From Mesorhizobium sp. (GTDB taxonomy: Bacteria; Pseudomonadota; Alphaproteobacteria; Rhizobiales; Rhizobiaceae): a stretch of 64,000 nt of DNA. The notes beneath the pieces are model-generated. The model did not search any database. It was not told the DNA's origin and worked only from the letters and a program-made list of their open reading frames with translations. A program made the translations under genes and the position numbers. The stretch is from assembly GCF_004962245.1 (NCBI RefSeq), contig NZ_SUHQ01000033.1, positions 18,453-82,452 of the forward strand. The letters are read 5' to 3'. This document shows, in pieces, positions 53,956 to 62,079 of the stretch (its first letter is position 1; the number at the start of each line of letters is the position of its first letter).

Positions 53956-55029
53956 ATGCAAGAAAAACTCAACGTCGTCCCCTTCGTCAGCGTTGACCAT
54001 ATGATGAAACTGGTGCTGACGACCGGGGTCGAACGCTTCGTGACAGAGCTTGCCGCCTACATCGAAGAGGATTTCCGGCGCTGGCAATCCTTCGATAAGA
54101 TACCGCGTGTCGCCTCCCATAGCGCCGGGGGCGTTATTGAGCTGATGCCGACCAGCGATGGCGAGACCTACAGCTTCAAATACGTCAACGGGCATCCAAA
54201 AAACACGCGCTCTGGCCGCCAGACGGTGACTGCTTTTGGTTTGCTCGCCGATGTCGGCAACGGCTATCCGGTGCTGTTGACCGAGATGACGATCCTCACG
54301 GCGCTCAGGACTGCGGCGACATCGGCTGTCGCCGCGAAATATCTTGCGCCCAAAGGCGCGCGCACCGTGGCCATGATTGGCAACGGTGCGCAGTCGGAAT
54401 TCCAAGCAATTGCGTTCAAAGCGATCCTCGGAGTCGACAAACTTCGTCTCTATGACATTGAACCCGCCGCCACGGCCCGATGTCAAAAGAACCTTGCGGG
54501 CATGGGTTTCGAGATACTGGCCTGCTCCTCCTCGCAGGAGGCCGTGGAGGGCGCCGACATTATCACCACCATCACGGCCGACAAGCAGAATGCGACGGTC
54601 CTCACCGACAACATGGTCGGCCCCGGCGTTCACATCAACGCCGTCGGTGGAGACTGCCCTGGCAAGACCGAACTTCATCGCGACATCCTGCTGCGTTCGA
54701 ACATCTTCGTGGAATACTCGCCGCAGACGCGTATTGAAGGCGAGATCCAGCAGCTGGATCGGGATCACCCGGTCAGTGAGCTTTGGCAGGTCATTGCTGG
54801 TAAGGCTGCCGTCCGCTCAAAGGAGCGTCAGATCACGCTGTTTGATTCCGTCGGCTTCGCCATCGAGGATTTTTCGGCTATGCGATATGTCCGCGATCGT
54901 CTTGAGGAAACCGGCCTCTATGAACAATTCGATCTAATCGCCGATCCGGACGAGCCGCGGGATCTCTTCGGCATGATCCTGCGCGCTGCGAAAACCAAGC
55001 CTGTGACCGCAAAAGTTGAGGCGTCATAA
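53956..55029 (+). CDS. ornithine cyclodeaminase family protein
   Basis: A 357-residue member of the OCD/mu-crystallin family. Seen: VIELMPTSDGETYSFKYVNG (substrate Lys), LTALRTAATSAVAAKYLAPK, the Rossmann NAD loop VAMIGNGAQSEFQAIAF, VEGADIITTITADKQNA and HINAVGGDCPGKTELHRDIL (catalytic Asp). It should turn L-ornithine to L-proline and ammonia. Its stop overlaps the ATG of CtlX (TAATG at 55027-55031), so the two are coupled. With CtlX and DDAH it fits a route from guanidino amino acids through citrulline and ornithine to proline. Confidence 0.92.
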   Translation: MQEKLNVVPFVSVDHMMKLVLTTGVERFVTELAAYIEEDFRRWQSFDKIPRVASHSAGGVIELMPTSDGETYSFKYVNGHPKNTRSGRQTVTAFGLLADVGNGYPVLLTEMTILTALRTAATSAVAAKYLAPKGARTVAMIGNGAQSEFQAIAFKAILGVDKLRLYDIEPAATARCQKNLAGMGFEILACSSSQEAVEGADIITTITADKQNATVLTDNMVGPGVHINAVGGDCPGKTELHRDILLRSNIFVEYSPQTRIEGEIQQLDRDHPVSELWQVIAGKAAVRSKERQITLFDSVGFAIEDFSAMRYVRDRLEETGLYEQFDLIADPDEPRDLFGMILRAAKTKPVTAKVEAS

Positions 55030-55991
55030 TGAGCAGACAGTCCGTACAAGCTCCGAAAGCAGTGGTGATGATCCGGCCGCATCACTTTTGGCCGAATTCG
55101 ATGACTGCCTCGGACAATTCGTTCCAGTCCAATGCCGAGCAGCGTTCGGCCGCCGCCATTGCGAGCAGGGCGTTTGAAGAGGTGACCCGCATGGCTGAAG
55201 GTCTCGCCGACGCTGGCGTCACTGTCCATGTCTTCGAGGACAAGACCACCTTGACACCCGACTCAGTTTTTCCAAACAACTGGTTCTCGACCCACTCCGG
55301 CGGACATGTCGCGATCTACCCGATATACTCGGCCAGTCGGCAGAAGGAGCGTCGCAACGACGTCATCGAGATGTTGAAGTGTGAATACCGAGTCCAGGAC
55401 GTCATCGACTACTCGGGACTTGAGAAAGACAGGGTGTTTCTCGAAGGCACCGGTGCCATGGTTCTCGATCACATCGGCCGAGTCGCCTATGCAGTACGCT
55501 CAAATCGCACAAACGAAGTCGCGCTCGAACGCTTCTGCACGCACTTCAACTTTGAGCCAATGGTCTTCGACGCCCAGGATCGGAGCGGCAAGCCGATCTA
55601 TCACACCAACGTGCTGATGTGCATCGGAACCGATTTCGCACTCCTTGGGACACAGATGGTCCCTGATATTCGACGCCGGCAGGAGATCGTCGCCAGGCTC
55701 GCGGAGACCGGGCGCCAAGTCATAGAACTCTCGCTTGGACAGATTGAGAGCTTCGTCGGCAACGCCATCGAGCTGGAGGGCCGCGAACGGCGCATAGTCG
55801 CGCTTTCGGCTCGTGCCCAAGCTGTAATCGATGATAGGCAGCGTGAGGCCCTCGAGCGGTCTGCAAAGCTCCTGGCCTTCGATGTCTCAACGATCGAGCT
55901 CGCCGGAGGATCGGTTCGATGCATGCTTGCAGGAATTCATCTGTCACGGCGCGCAGCGCAGACGGGTCATCTATTGTTCGCGGCCGAATAG
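55029..55991 (+). CDS. ctlX: CtlX-like hydrolase (amidinotransferase fold)
   Basis: A 320-residue member of the guanidine-group-modifying superfamily, CtlX type (citrulline utilisation hydrolase). Seen: DSVFPNNWFSTHSGGHVAIY (substrate Asp), FLEGTGAMVLDHIGRVAYA, YHTNVLMCIGTDFALL (catalytic His) and GGSVRCMLAGIHLSRR (nucleophilic Cys, about residue 302). It probably cleaves the ureido or guanidino group of citrulline or arginine-like compounds to give ornithine, the substrate of the cyclodeaminase just upstream, with which it overlaps. DDAH follows 40 bases later. Confidence 0.9.
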   Translation: MSRQSVQAPKAVVMIRPHHFWPNSMTASDNSFQSNAEQRSAAAIASRAFEEVTRMAEGLADAGVTVHVFEDKTTLTPDSVFPNNWFSTHSGGHVAIYPIYSASRQKERRNDVIEMLKCEYRVQDVIDYSGLEKDRVFLEGTGAMVLDHIGRVAYAVRSNRTNEVALERFCTHFNFEPMVFDAQDRSGKPIYHTNVLMCIGTDFALLGTQMVPDIRRRQEIVARLAETGRQVIELSLGQIESFVGNAIELEGRERRIVALSARAQAVIDDRQREALERSAKLLAFDVSTIELAGGSVRCMLAGIHLSRRAAQTGHLLFAAE

Positions 55992-56031
55992 GCCCCGCGC
56001 AGGTCAACATCCCGGTAAGGATAGCCAAGAA

Positions 56032-56835
56032 ATGTCGCAGATCAGATCTGTTTATGAGTTTAACTCCGCAATCGTGCGCCAGCCTTCCACCTCTGTCGTT
56101 CACGGCCTGAGGGCACACAATCGGAGTGGTCCGACCTATGAAGGCGTCAAGGACGAGCACGACGCATATATTGCGGCCATGCGCAAAGCAGGGGTTGAGG
56201 TGACAATCCTCCCGTCCCTTGAATCGTTCCCGGACTCCATGTTCGTCGAGGACCCTGCACTCGTGTTTACAGGCGGGGCTATCCTGCTCCGCCCCGGCAC
56301 GCCAAGCCGGGTCGACGAGACCTCAAAGATCGCGCCTACTCTGCGCCAGATGTTCGATACGGTGCTCGAACTACCCCCCCCGGGGCAAGCCGACGGCGGG
56401 GATGTGATGTATACGCCAAGGGGCTTTTTGATAGGCCTTTCCGGACGCACCGACAAAGCAGGGGCAGAAGCACTTTTCTCTTGCATCGAGCAACTGGGAG
56501 GAAAGGCCCAGATTGCCGAGACGCCGAAAGGAGTTCTGCATTTCAAGACGGCCTCCTCGCTGCTCGATGATGAAACCGTGATCTCGACCGCTGCACTGGA
56601 GAACGCTGCCGTGTTTAAAGGTTTCCGCCAGATCATCGTCCCGGAGGGCGAAGAACCTGCGGCGAATGTGCTGCGCGTGAACGATATCGTCATGGTCAGC
56701 GCGGACTACCCGCGCACAATCGAGATGCTCGAAAAGGCGAGTTACAAGCTCGTGCCTCTTAAGACAGCCGAGATCGAGAAGATCGACGCCGGCCTCTCCT
56801 GCATGTCGCTGCGCTGGTACGGGGACAGGAAGTAG
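56032..56835 (+). CDS. ddaH: N(G),N(G)-dimethylarginine dimethylaminohydrolase
   Basis: A 267-residue DDAH-type hydrolase. Seen: SFPDSMFVEDPALVFTGGAI (substrate Asp/Glu), QADGGDVMYTPRGFLIGLSG, GVLHFKTASSLLDDETVI (catalytic His) and DAGLSCMSLRWYG (nucleophilic Cys, about 258). It converts methylated arginines, or a related guanidino amino acid, to citrulline and an amine. ATG at 56032; the open frame upstream overlaps ctlX and is a shadow. Last gene of the operon. Citrulline made here would be passed to CtlX and on to ornithine cyclodeaminase. A PRMT-like gene lies 3.2 kb away. Confidence 0.92.
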   Translation: MSQIRSVYEFNSAIVRQPSTSVVHGLRAHNRSGPTYEGVKDEHDAYIAAMRKAGVEVTILPSLESFPDSMFVEDPALVFTGGAILLRPGTPSRVDETSKIAPTLRQMFDTVLELPPPGQADGGDVMYTPRGFLIGLSGRTDKAGAEALFSCIEQLGGKAQIAETPKGVLHFKTASSLLDDETVISTAALENAAVFKGFRQIIVPEGEEPAANVLRVNDIVMVSADYPRTIEMLEKASYKLVPLKTAEIEKIDAGLSCMSLRWYGDRK

Positions 56836-56854
56836 ACAGAGGACGAGAACACAG

Positions 56855-58270
56855 TTACATTTGCTGCGCTTGGTGAGCGCCAAGAAGCCAAATAGGTCGG
56901 TCCTTGAAAGCTGTATCCAGCGCAAGCCGCTCGCACAGCGTTTGCCAGAGAGGATCGCTGGCAAACGCCGGTAGGCTTCCCCACGCCTTTTTCAAAGGCA
57001 TCTCGCCGTAGTCCTGGATCAACTGTCCAATACGCGACGGCCCAGACTGCGCAATCAGAGTGAACGGATCGGTGGGCCCAGGCGAGATTGTGCGATGCCC
57101 CCACATACCTGCCGCCTCGTCAGACGCCAGCGAGACGGCGACGCTACGATTTGCTGCTGAAGGAAAGTCCGCGAGGGCAGATAATAAGGCGTGGCGCATA
57201 ATTGGATAATAGACAACTTGGCGGCTGCCGCCGAGCGCCCGCAGTCCTGGAAGTACCGACGTCACTAAGAATGACAGCAACAGACTGGGTATGATCTCAC
57301 CCTTCTCCAAGGATCGGACAAGCGCGTCAGGTATGCATCGTAGTGAGAACTTCTCGTCTGCGGTCAAAAACAGGCGGTTATCCAGGCGCACGGGAAAGAT
57401 ACGCCCCCCTGACAGATGCCAAAAGAAGTCGGTTGTGGTCGTCGCCCAGCCTCCCCAGGGGCCGCTATCAAACGATCTCAGATGAGTAAGGAGGCTTTTC
57501 GCAAATCCGCCTGCTCCAAACAGCGTTGACGAAAGCCACGATGTGGGATCGCGAAGATGCTGGGCAACGAGGTCCCCGACGTCCAGATCGTCGATCTGCA
57601 GTAAATGAAGGTTCGACGATGCGAAGAAGCGACGCCAGAGGCTTTGATTTGCTGTCTTGATGGCATCGGCGGCGGAGGGAAACTCATCATGTGGTAAGAT
57701 CGTTTGCAATTCCTCGACCAGTTGGTTCGCATCGGTCGTTTCTTCAGAACTTGTCAGAGCAAATCGCTGCGAGGCATGACGTCCGCAAACACTGAACGGA
57801 ACCATTTTGCTGCGTGACAACCCGAAAACATTGAGTGTGTGATCACCTAACCGGAGCCAACCGGGCCCTTTCTTGGCGCTTTCAGTGAACTTTACGGTTG
57901 AAGGTGAATAGGACAGGTACCAGCTTTCTTTATGGCATCGAAGCCCGATGGCACTAAAGATGTGCGTATAGAACGCATCAGGCTCAATAATGAGATGACA
58001 ATGTGGACCGGTCTGAATGACTGGCCGGCTATGCAGCTGTTTACTGAGTTTTTCAAGCTCGTGATGCCGATGACCCACACGCAATGCGCGATCTAGAAGG
58101 AGCAGTTCCATCTGCTCCAGAGCGTGCGCACGGACAGGATCGACAGCGGTTGGTTTGGCGTCATAAGCGGCATGCGCATACTTAGAGGTTGCAAGTGTCG
58201 AGTACCGGCAAATGTACGGCATAAGCCACACTAAGGCTTGGGCGACACGCTTTGGAGACAACGAGTTCAT
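56855..58270 (-). CDS. 471-residue protein of unknown function
   Basis: A soluble protein with no signal or membrane helix. I do not recognise the family with confidence. Notable stretches: HHELEKLSKQLHSRPVIQTG, HCHLIIEPDAFYTHIFSAIG, KGPGWLRLGDHTLNVFGLSR, LVTSVLPGLRALGGSRQVVY and a Trp-rich C terminus. The order of a Q-T-G-P-like block followed by a Y-T block and, late, an LPxLxALGG block faintly recalls BshC-type amino acid-thiol ligases; this is a guess. Full length open frame, ATG start MNSLSPKRVAQ. Leftward, tail to tail with ddaH (19 bases apart) and 153 bases from the methyltransferase gene, so part of a separate leftward cluster. Confidence 0.7.
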   Translation of the reverse strand: MNSLSPKRVAQALVWLMPYICRYSTLATSKYAHAAYDAKPTAVDPVRAHALEQMELLLLDRALRVGHRHHELEKLSKQLHSRPVIQTGPHCHLIIEPDAFYTHIFSAIGLRCHKESWYLSYSPSTVKFTESAKKGPGWLRLGDHTLNVFGLSRSKMVPFSVCGRHASQRFALTSSEETTDANQLVEELQTILPHDEFPSAADAIKTANQSLWRRFFASSNLHLLQIDDLDVGDLVAQHLRDPTSWLSSTLFGAGGFAKSLLTHLRSFDSGPWGGWATTTTDFFWHLSGGRIFPVRLDNRLFLTADEKFSLRCIPDALVRSLEKGEIIPSLLLSFLVTSVLPGLRALGGSRQVVYYPIMRHALLSALADFPSAANRSVAVSLASDEAAGMWGHRTISPGPTDPFTLIAQSGPSRIGQLIQDYGEMPLKKAWGSLPAFASDPLWQTLCERLALDTAFKDRPIWLLGAHQAQQM

Positions 58271-58423
58271 CGCATTCCCTTCGATGGCGTTTGGACCATC
58301 GCCACAGTGCTCGATCGATCCGATTGTCGCCCCCGCAACAATTGATAGCCGCCGCTATCACGTCAAAAGAAAGCGCCGTTCACAAATGAACGCACAGAAG
58401 GAGACGCCGGGCCATGAACCACT

Positions 58424-59440
58424 TCACTCAATTGTCCCCAAACGTCGGAATGGTGGCGGTTCGAAGGCCAACCCCGGCAGCGAGGCGGGAGCTTCTTCGT
58501 AGACATATTCGTTTGGAATGCAGGGTGGGGCCATCGCCGAGATTAGGCGCCGCAGATTCTCGGCGCTGTTGCTGGCAGCAAGCGTGCAGAAATTGCCGCA
58601 GCTCCATGTCAAGCATCCATATTTGAAGTACGCTGACAATGACATAGACATTTCGTCTAATGTCGTCTCGTTGAGATTCATCCGCTTTAGAATAGTTTCG
58701 TTCTTCTTCTTTATCTCACTGAAACTGAAGAAACGGGCCTTGTAACCGTAGTCTTTCTGCATCTCACGGCGCAGGTATTCCTCCTGGCTCTTTTGCCTGA
58801 ATTTCTCAAAAAATACGAATATTCCGTCGTCTTTCAAACGGCGTTTTACAAACCCAATCTGCTCCGTTCGGTTGGGTGAATACATCTGAAATGTGGTATC
58901 CTCCAAAATGAGGTCAAACCCGGCCGAAAATTGCCGGAGTGCCGGCATTGCCACAATTCGGCTCCAGGTCAAATGATGGAACGGGCCAAGGAAGAACCTT
59001 GCATGCTCAGGTGGTCCGTGACGAAAGAAGCTCTCCTCGTTTTCCCTATTGGGACTGCAGGAAAGTGTCTGAATCTTGCCGTTACCCAACTGGGCTAGCG
59101 TTCGAGCGAGCGTACCTTCGGCCGCTCCCAGTATGTAGAATCGCGCCGGGCATTCATCATCCCCAGCAATATGCCCATATCGTAAGAATGCATCACCAAG
59201 ACGAATCTCCTCCTCGAGACGGTAAGGAATGCTGCTAAAAAAGTGACGATCGAAAAAACCCCATATTTGGCGGTGCACGTTGTTGAAGGTTTTCAGCGCA
59301 ACGTCGTTCTGGAAAAGACGCGCATCAACACTCGGCACTTTGATCGGAACTCCTGATCGTCCCGCAGCCGTGGCCGAGAAAAATTCGGCCATTTCATTCA
59401 ATCGCGGTGCATTATCGCACTCGTTGAAAAAATCTCGCAT
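58424..59440 (-). CDS. class I SAM-dependent methyltransferase-like protein
   Basis: A 338-residue protein with a Rossmann methyltransferase core: FYILGAAEGTLARTLAQLGN (motif I, SAM Gly loop), FDLILEDTTFQMYSP (motif II/IV position), FVKRRLKDDGIFVFFEKF (motif III) around residues 100-225. An N-terminal helical part and a C-terminal domain with LSAYFKYGCLTWSCGNFCTL flank it. Substrate unknown. Leftward, between the 471-residue protein and, after a 636-base gap, the PRMT-like gene; probably one biosynthetic cluster. Confidence 0.78.
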   Translation of the reverse strand: MRDFFNECDNAPRLNEMAEFFSATAAGRSGVPIKVPSVDARLFQNDVALKTFNNVHRQIWGFFDRHFFSSIPYRLEEEIRLGDAFLRYGHIAGDDECPARFYILGAAEGTLARTLAQLGNGKIQTLSCSPNRENEESFFRHGPPEHARFFLGPFHHLTWSRIVAMPALRQFSAGFDLILEDTTFQMYSPNRTEQIGFVKRRLKDDGIFVFFEKFRQKSQEEYLRREMQKDYGYKARFFSFSEIKKKNETILKRMNLNETTLDEMSMSLSAYFKYGCLTWSCGNFCTLAASNSAENLRRLISAMAPPCIPNEYVYEEAPASLPGLAFEPPPFRRLGTIE

Positions 59441-60075
59441 TTGCTATTCCTTTCGCTCTTCCCGGCCGGATGCATGATGCGCCTCAAGTGTGGGCGTGCA
59501 CATAGACGCACTCTGCGCTGCCGCATCTGAAGACCTGTCGAACGTTGCGGCTCTCACCTCCATAGGCCAGTGTATGAAAACACTAGCACGTTCATATAAT
59601 TCATAATGTATTTTATTGTGAAACCTTCGTATACATAGAAGTTACTATCATGTTAACTTGGCGCAACAATTTTTTTTGGCAGTTATATGAATACCAGCTT
59701 GCGAATATAGTTCCTGACATTATCTCCTTGATGATCTGCGTGTTTGTTCATGCACAGGCGTCGCGGTGTCTTGGATCTCGTGATCAGATCTGATCTGATC
59801 TGATCTGATCTGATCTGATCAGAAAAGATTTTTAACTGACGCTTACTTGCTTTGTACATCATGTTTTGCTGACTTTTCCGGTCATGCCTTCGCGCGAATA
59901 GCCAACCTGCGGGACCCTGCGAGGTCCAGGCGGGGTCACCTTCAATGTCGGTTAGTGTGGCATCCTCCGCTACGCAATGAGGGCAAGCCGCAAACACAAT
60001 CCACATCGCTTGCTGCGGACCCTTGCGCCTGAGATAACTAGGCGGGATGTCACATGGGACGAGTTGGTCTTCATT
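59441..60075. other. AT-rich intergenic region with pentanucleotide repeats
   Basis: About 635 bases between two leftward genes. 59580-59700 is AT-rich and may hold the methyltransferase promoter; 59781-59820 is a TGATC tandem repeat. No gene is supported. Confidence 0.55.
59781..59820. repeat. TGATC pentanucleotide tandem repeat
   Basis: TGATC, AGATC, then six perfect TGATC units (59791-59820), followed by AGAAAAG. The array is also self-complementary in part (GATCAGATCTGATC). Pentanucleotide arrays change length by slippage. It lies about 340 bases upstream of the methyltransferase start. Confidence 0.9.
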
Positions 60076-60957
60076 TTATATTGAAATCAAACCGATCGAC
60101 CCAGACTTATCGGCTTTCAAAAAGTAGTGCCGTCCAGATTCGACCGGCATAGGTTCTAGCAAGGGGTGGAAAGCCATCGACCAATGGCTTCCCCGTTCTC
60201 TAGAAGAGACGAGGAACTGCCCAAAATGGGCCTCAAAATATGACATCATTCCGTGACAAATGCCGGAACTGTGTGCTACCACTTGGTGCTCTACTGGATC
60301 TAAGGAACTCGTATTTAGATAATCATAGCTTCTGACGAGAATAAGCGGCGAGAGAGGTGTCGGGTCATGGAGGTCTTTGCCCACTGAAAAGTATGAACGT
60401 TTTGAAAACAGATTGAAGCCGGATAGATCTAACCCACATTCATAAAAGACTGAATTCTGCTCAAAGGCTCGAAGGTCTGTGCATAGAAAGCCGACTTGCC
60501 GAACCAGACCCGGCATCACTACTGTGGCTGGACCGGCGATTTTCCGGATGTCTTCAGAGATCACTTCATATCCTTCGCCAACTACTCCAGCATCCAGTGT
60601 TTCCGTAAAAATGATATCAGGCGCCGAAGGAAGGTCGCCGTCCAGAATTGCTTGCCTCGAGGATTTTGCGATCACCGCAATGCGTCCTTGAAAACCGTTT
60701 GTCCGGATAATCTCGCGTGCCGCGGCAGCAACTCGCTCATTCATCTCGCATGTAAATACCCTGCTTGCCCCATACTTGGCGAAGAGCATCGCTGGAAGGC
60801 CAGCTCCGGTTCCGATCTCGACAATAGTCTTTTCCACGACATTGCAAGATGCAATCGCCGCTTCTATCGATGCATTTCGTACGTTGTCGCGCATCATTCT
60901 GAAGTGCCACTCGGGAACTTTAACGCCTGCGCAAGGAAGTGACGCGGTTTGGTTCAT
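60076..60957 (-). CDS. PRMT-like SAM-dependent methyltransferase
   Basis: A 293-residue protein resembling protein arginine methyltransferases. Seen: HFRMMRDNVRNASIEAAI (PRMT-type start before motif I), VEIGTGAGLPAMLFAKYGAS (motif I), FTCEMNERVAAAAREI (post I, Glu for ribose), DIIFTETLDAGVVGEGYEVI (double-Glu loop) and SHWSMAFHPL (His-Trp of the THW loop). Some bacterial relatives methylate free arginine in natural product pathways. The C-terminal beta-barrel is shorter than in eukaryotic PRMTs. First of three leftward genes; DDAH, which undoes arginine methylation, lies 3.2 kb away. Target, protein or free arginine, unknown. Confidence 0.8.
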   Translation of the reverse strand: MNQTASLPCAGVKVPEWHFRMMRDNVRNASIEAAIASCNVVEKTIVEIGTGAGLPAMLFAKYGASRVFTCEMNERVAAAAREIIRTNGFQGRIAVIAKSSRQAILDGDLPSAPDIIFTETLDAGVVGEGYEVISEDIRKIAGPATVVMPGLVRQVGFLCTDLRAFEQNSVFYECGLDLSGFNLFSKRSYFSVGKDLHDPTPLSPLILVRSYDYLNTSSLDPVEHQVVAHSSGICHGMMSYFEAHFGQFLVSSRERGSHWSMAFHPLLEPMPVESGRHYFLKADKSGSIGLISI

Positions 60958-61309
60958 TATTATTTCCTCATAGACTCAACATCAATAAATAAAGGTGCGA
61001 TCTTTTCGTCGAGGACGATAACCGGACACACGGCGTATAAGGTATCCAGCCGGACTTTCTCGGGGTCAACTTCAGGAACGGCACAGTGACGCAGTCCATG
61101 TGTGAAGTTCCATTGTGCCCCCTGTGAGCGCGAACCTCACTGAACCGCAGATGAATTTTGACTCGCGATGAGGAATGCGCAAACACCGTGCCAAGTGACG
61201 GTAACGCCAGAAACATTCTACCAATGCTCACCTGAGCTGTCGGGATTGTCGAATTACCAAAACGTTATCGGCGGCTCTGACTCAAATTGGGCTCGACCGT
61301 CAGCCCGAA
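60958..61309. other. region between PRMT-like gene and acdS remnant
   Basis: About 350 bases, probably with the promoter of the leftward cluster near 60960-61050 (AT-rich around 60960-61010). No gene supported. Confidence 0.4.
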
Positions 61310-61800
61310 CGGTCCAGCGAAAACCATTTATTCTCGGCGCGCCCGCTGAGACGCGCGTAGAGGACCTTCGATCCCTCTGGAAGGAAGCCTGTCTGACGAG
61401 GTTGATCATCCCCATTTGCTTGGCAGACGGGATACGCAATCATGCCCTCAAGCCGCGCCACACGCGGATGGCATCCTTCGTTCCCTCCGCGGGATAATGC
61501 GGGTGCGCCTACTCCTCGAGTAATACCAAGCGTACCCATGATGCGCTCAAGAGAGAATGTCGCCGACCCGGTGGTGGTCCGCATCCTTGCGGAACCCAGC
61601 TCGCCTGAACCAGAAGACATCTCATGCCGATCTTGGCGGCAACCGCCGCCACCATCCAGGTTGGACTGCCAGCCGCCGATGGAGACAAGTGTGTCGGCAT
61701 CTGACGTGATCGCGTCAGGAATGACGTATTCGAGCTTACGCAGCTTGTTTCCGCCTAAAGCAAGATCGCGGTTGCGGAGAAGCCCTTTAGATCTTGTCGA
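61310..61800 (-). pseudogene. acdS: 1-aminocyclopropane-1-carboxylate deaminase remnant
   Basis: Minus-strand pieces follow AcdS in order: LALGGNKLRKLEYVIPDAI and SDADTLVSIGGWQSN (about 61764-61660; Lys of GGNKLRK binds PLP), after a shift MVAAVAAKIGMRCLLVQASW, then a short ERIMG piece, then, after loss of more than 150 codons, GFLPEGSKVLYARLSG (about 61390-61340), the C-terminal block. Two frameshifts and a large deletion make it dead. Functional acdS lowers plant ethylene and is common on Mesorhizobium symbiosis islands. Confidence 0.85.
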
Positions 61801-61935
61801 CAATGTCCGCATTTCTGTCTCCAGCCACCGCCGGTTGTCGAGTCCGTGACAATCGTGTTCGGCCGGCTTCGTGGCGGACTCTCATTAACGCGTTGAGCAA
61901 CATGCAGAAGTTTTTCTGAGGCTGTTCCCGCTCAG

Positions 61936-61952
61936 TTGGCACGACTTTTGAA
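61936..61952 (+). promoter_or_regulatory. possible sigma-54-like promoter
   Basis: TTGGCACG, four bases, TTGAA. The -24 half is perfect; the -12 half has GA in place of GC. It points at the ABC exporter gene 130 bases away. acdS genes of Mesorhizobium are often under NifA/sigma-54, so relic or working site are both possible. Weak evidence. Confidence 0.25.
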
Positions 61953-62079
61953 CCTCACCGTCGTGAGGCGGCAGGAGCTGCCCGCCAAAATTGATGCTGT
62001 TGTGGGGGAGGTCGAAAATTCCAGCTTTGTCATTTAACTTCTTTGGGACCGAGCGTGTTGATGCGCCCGCTTGGAAACT

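Noticed and set aside
53911..54768. 285-codon minus-strand open frame
   Set aside because: Antisense shadow of ornithine cyclodeaminase, no homology.
59781..59820. CRISPR-like repeat
   Set aside because: The unit is only five bases long with no spacers.
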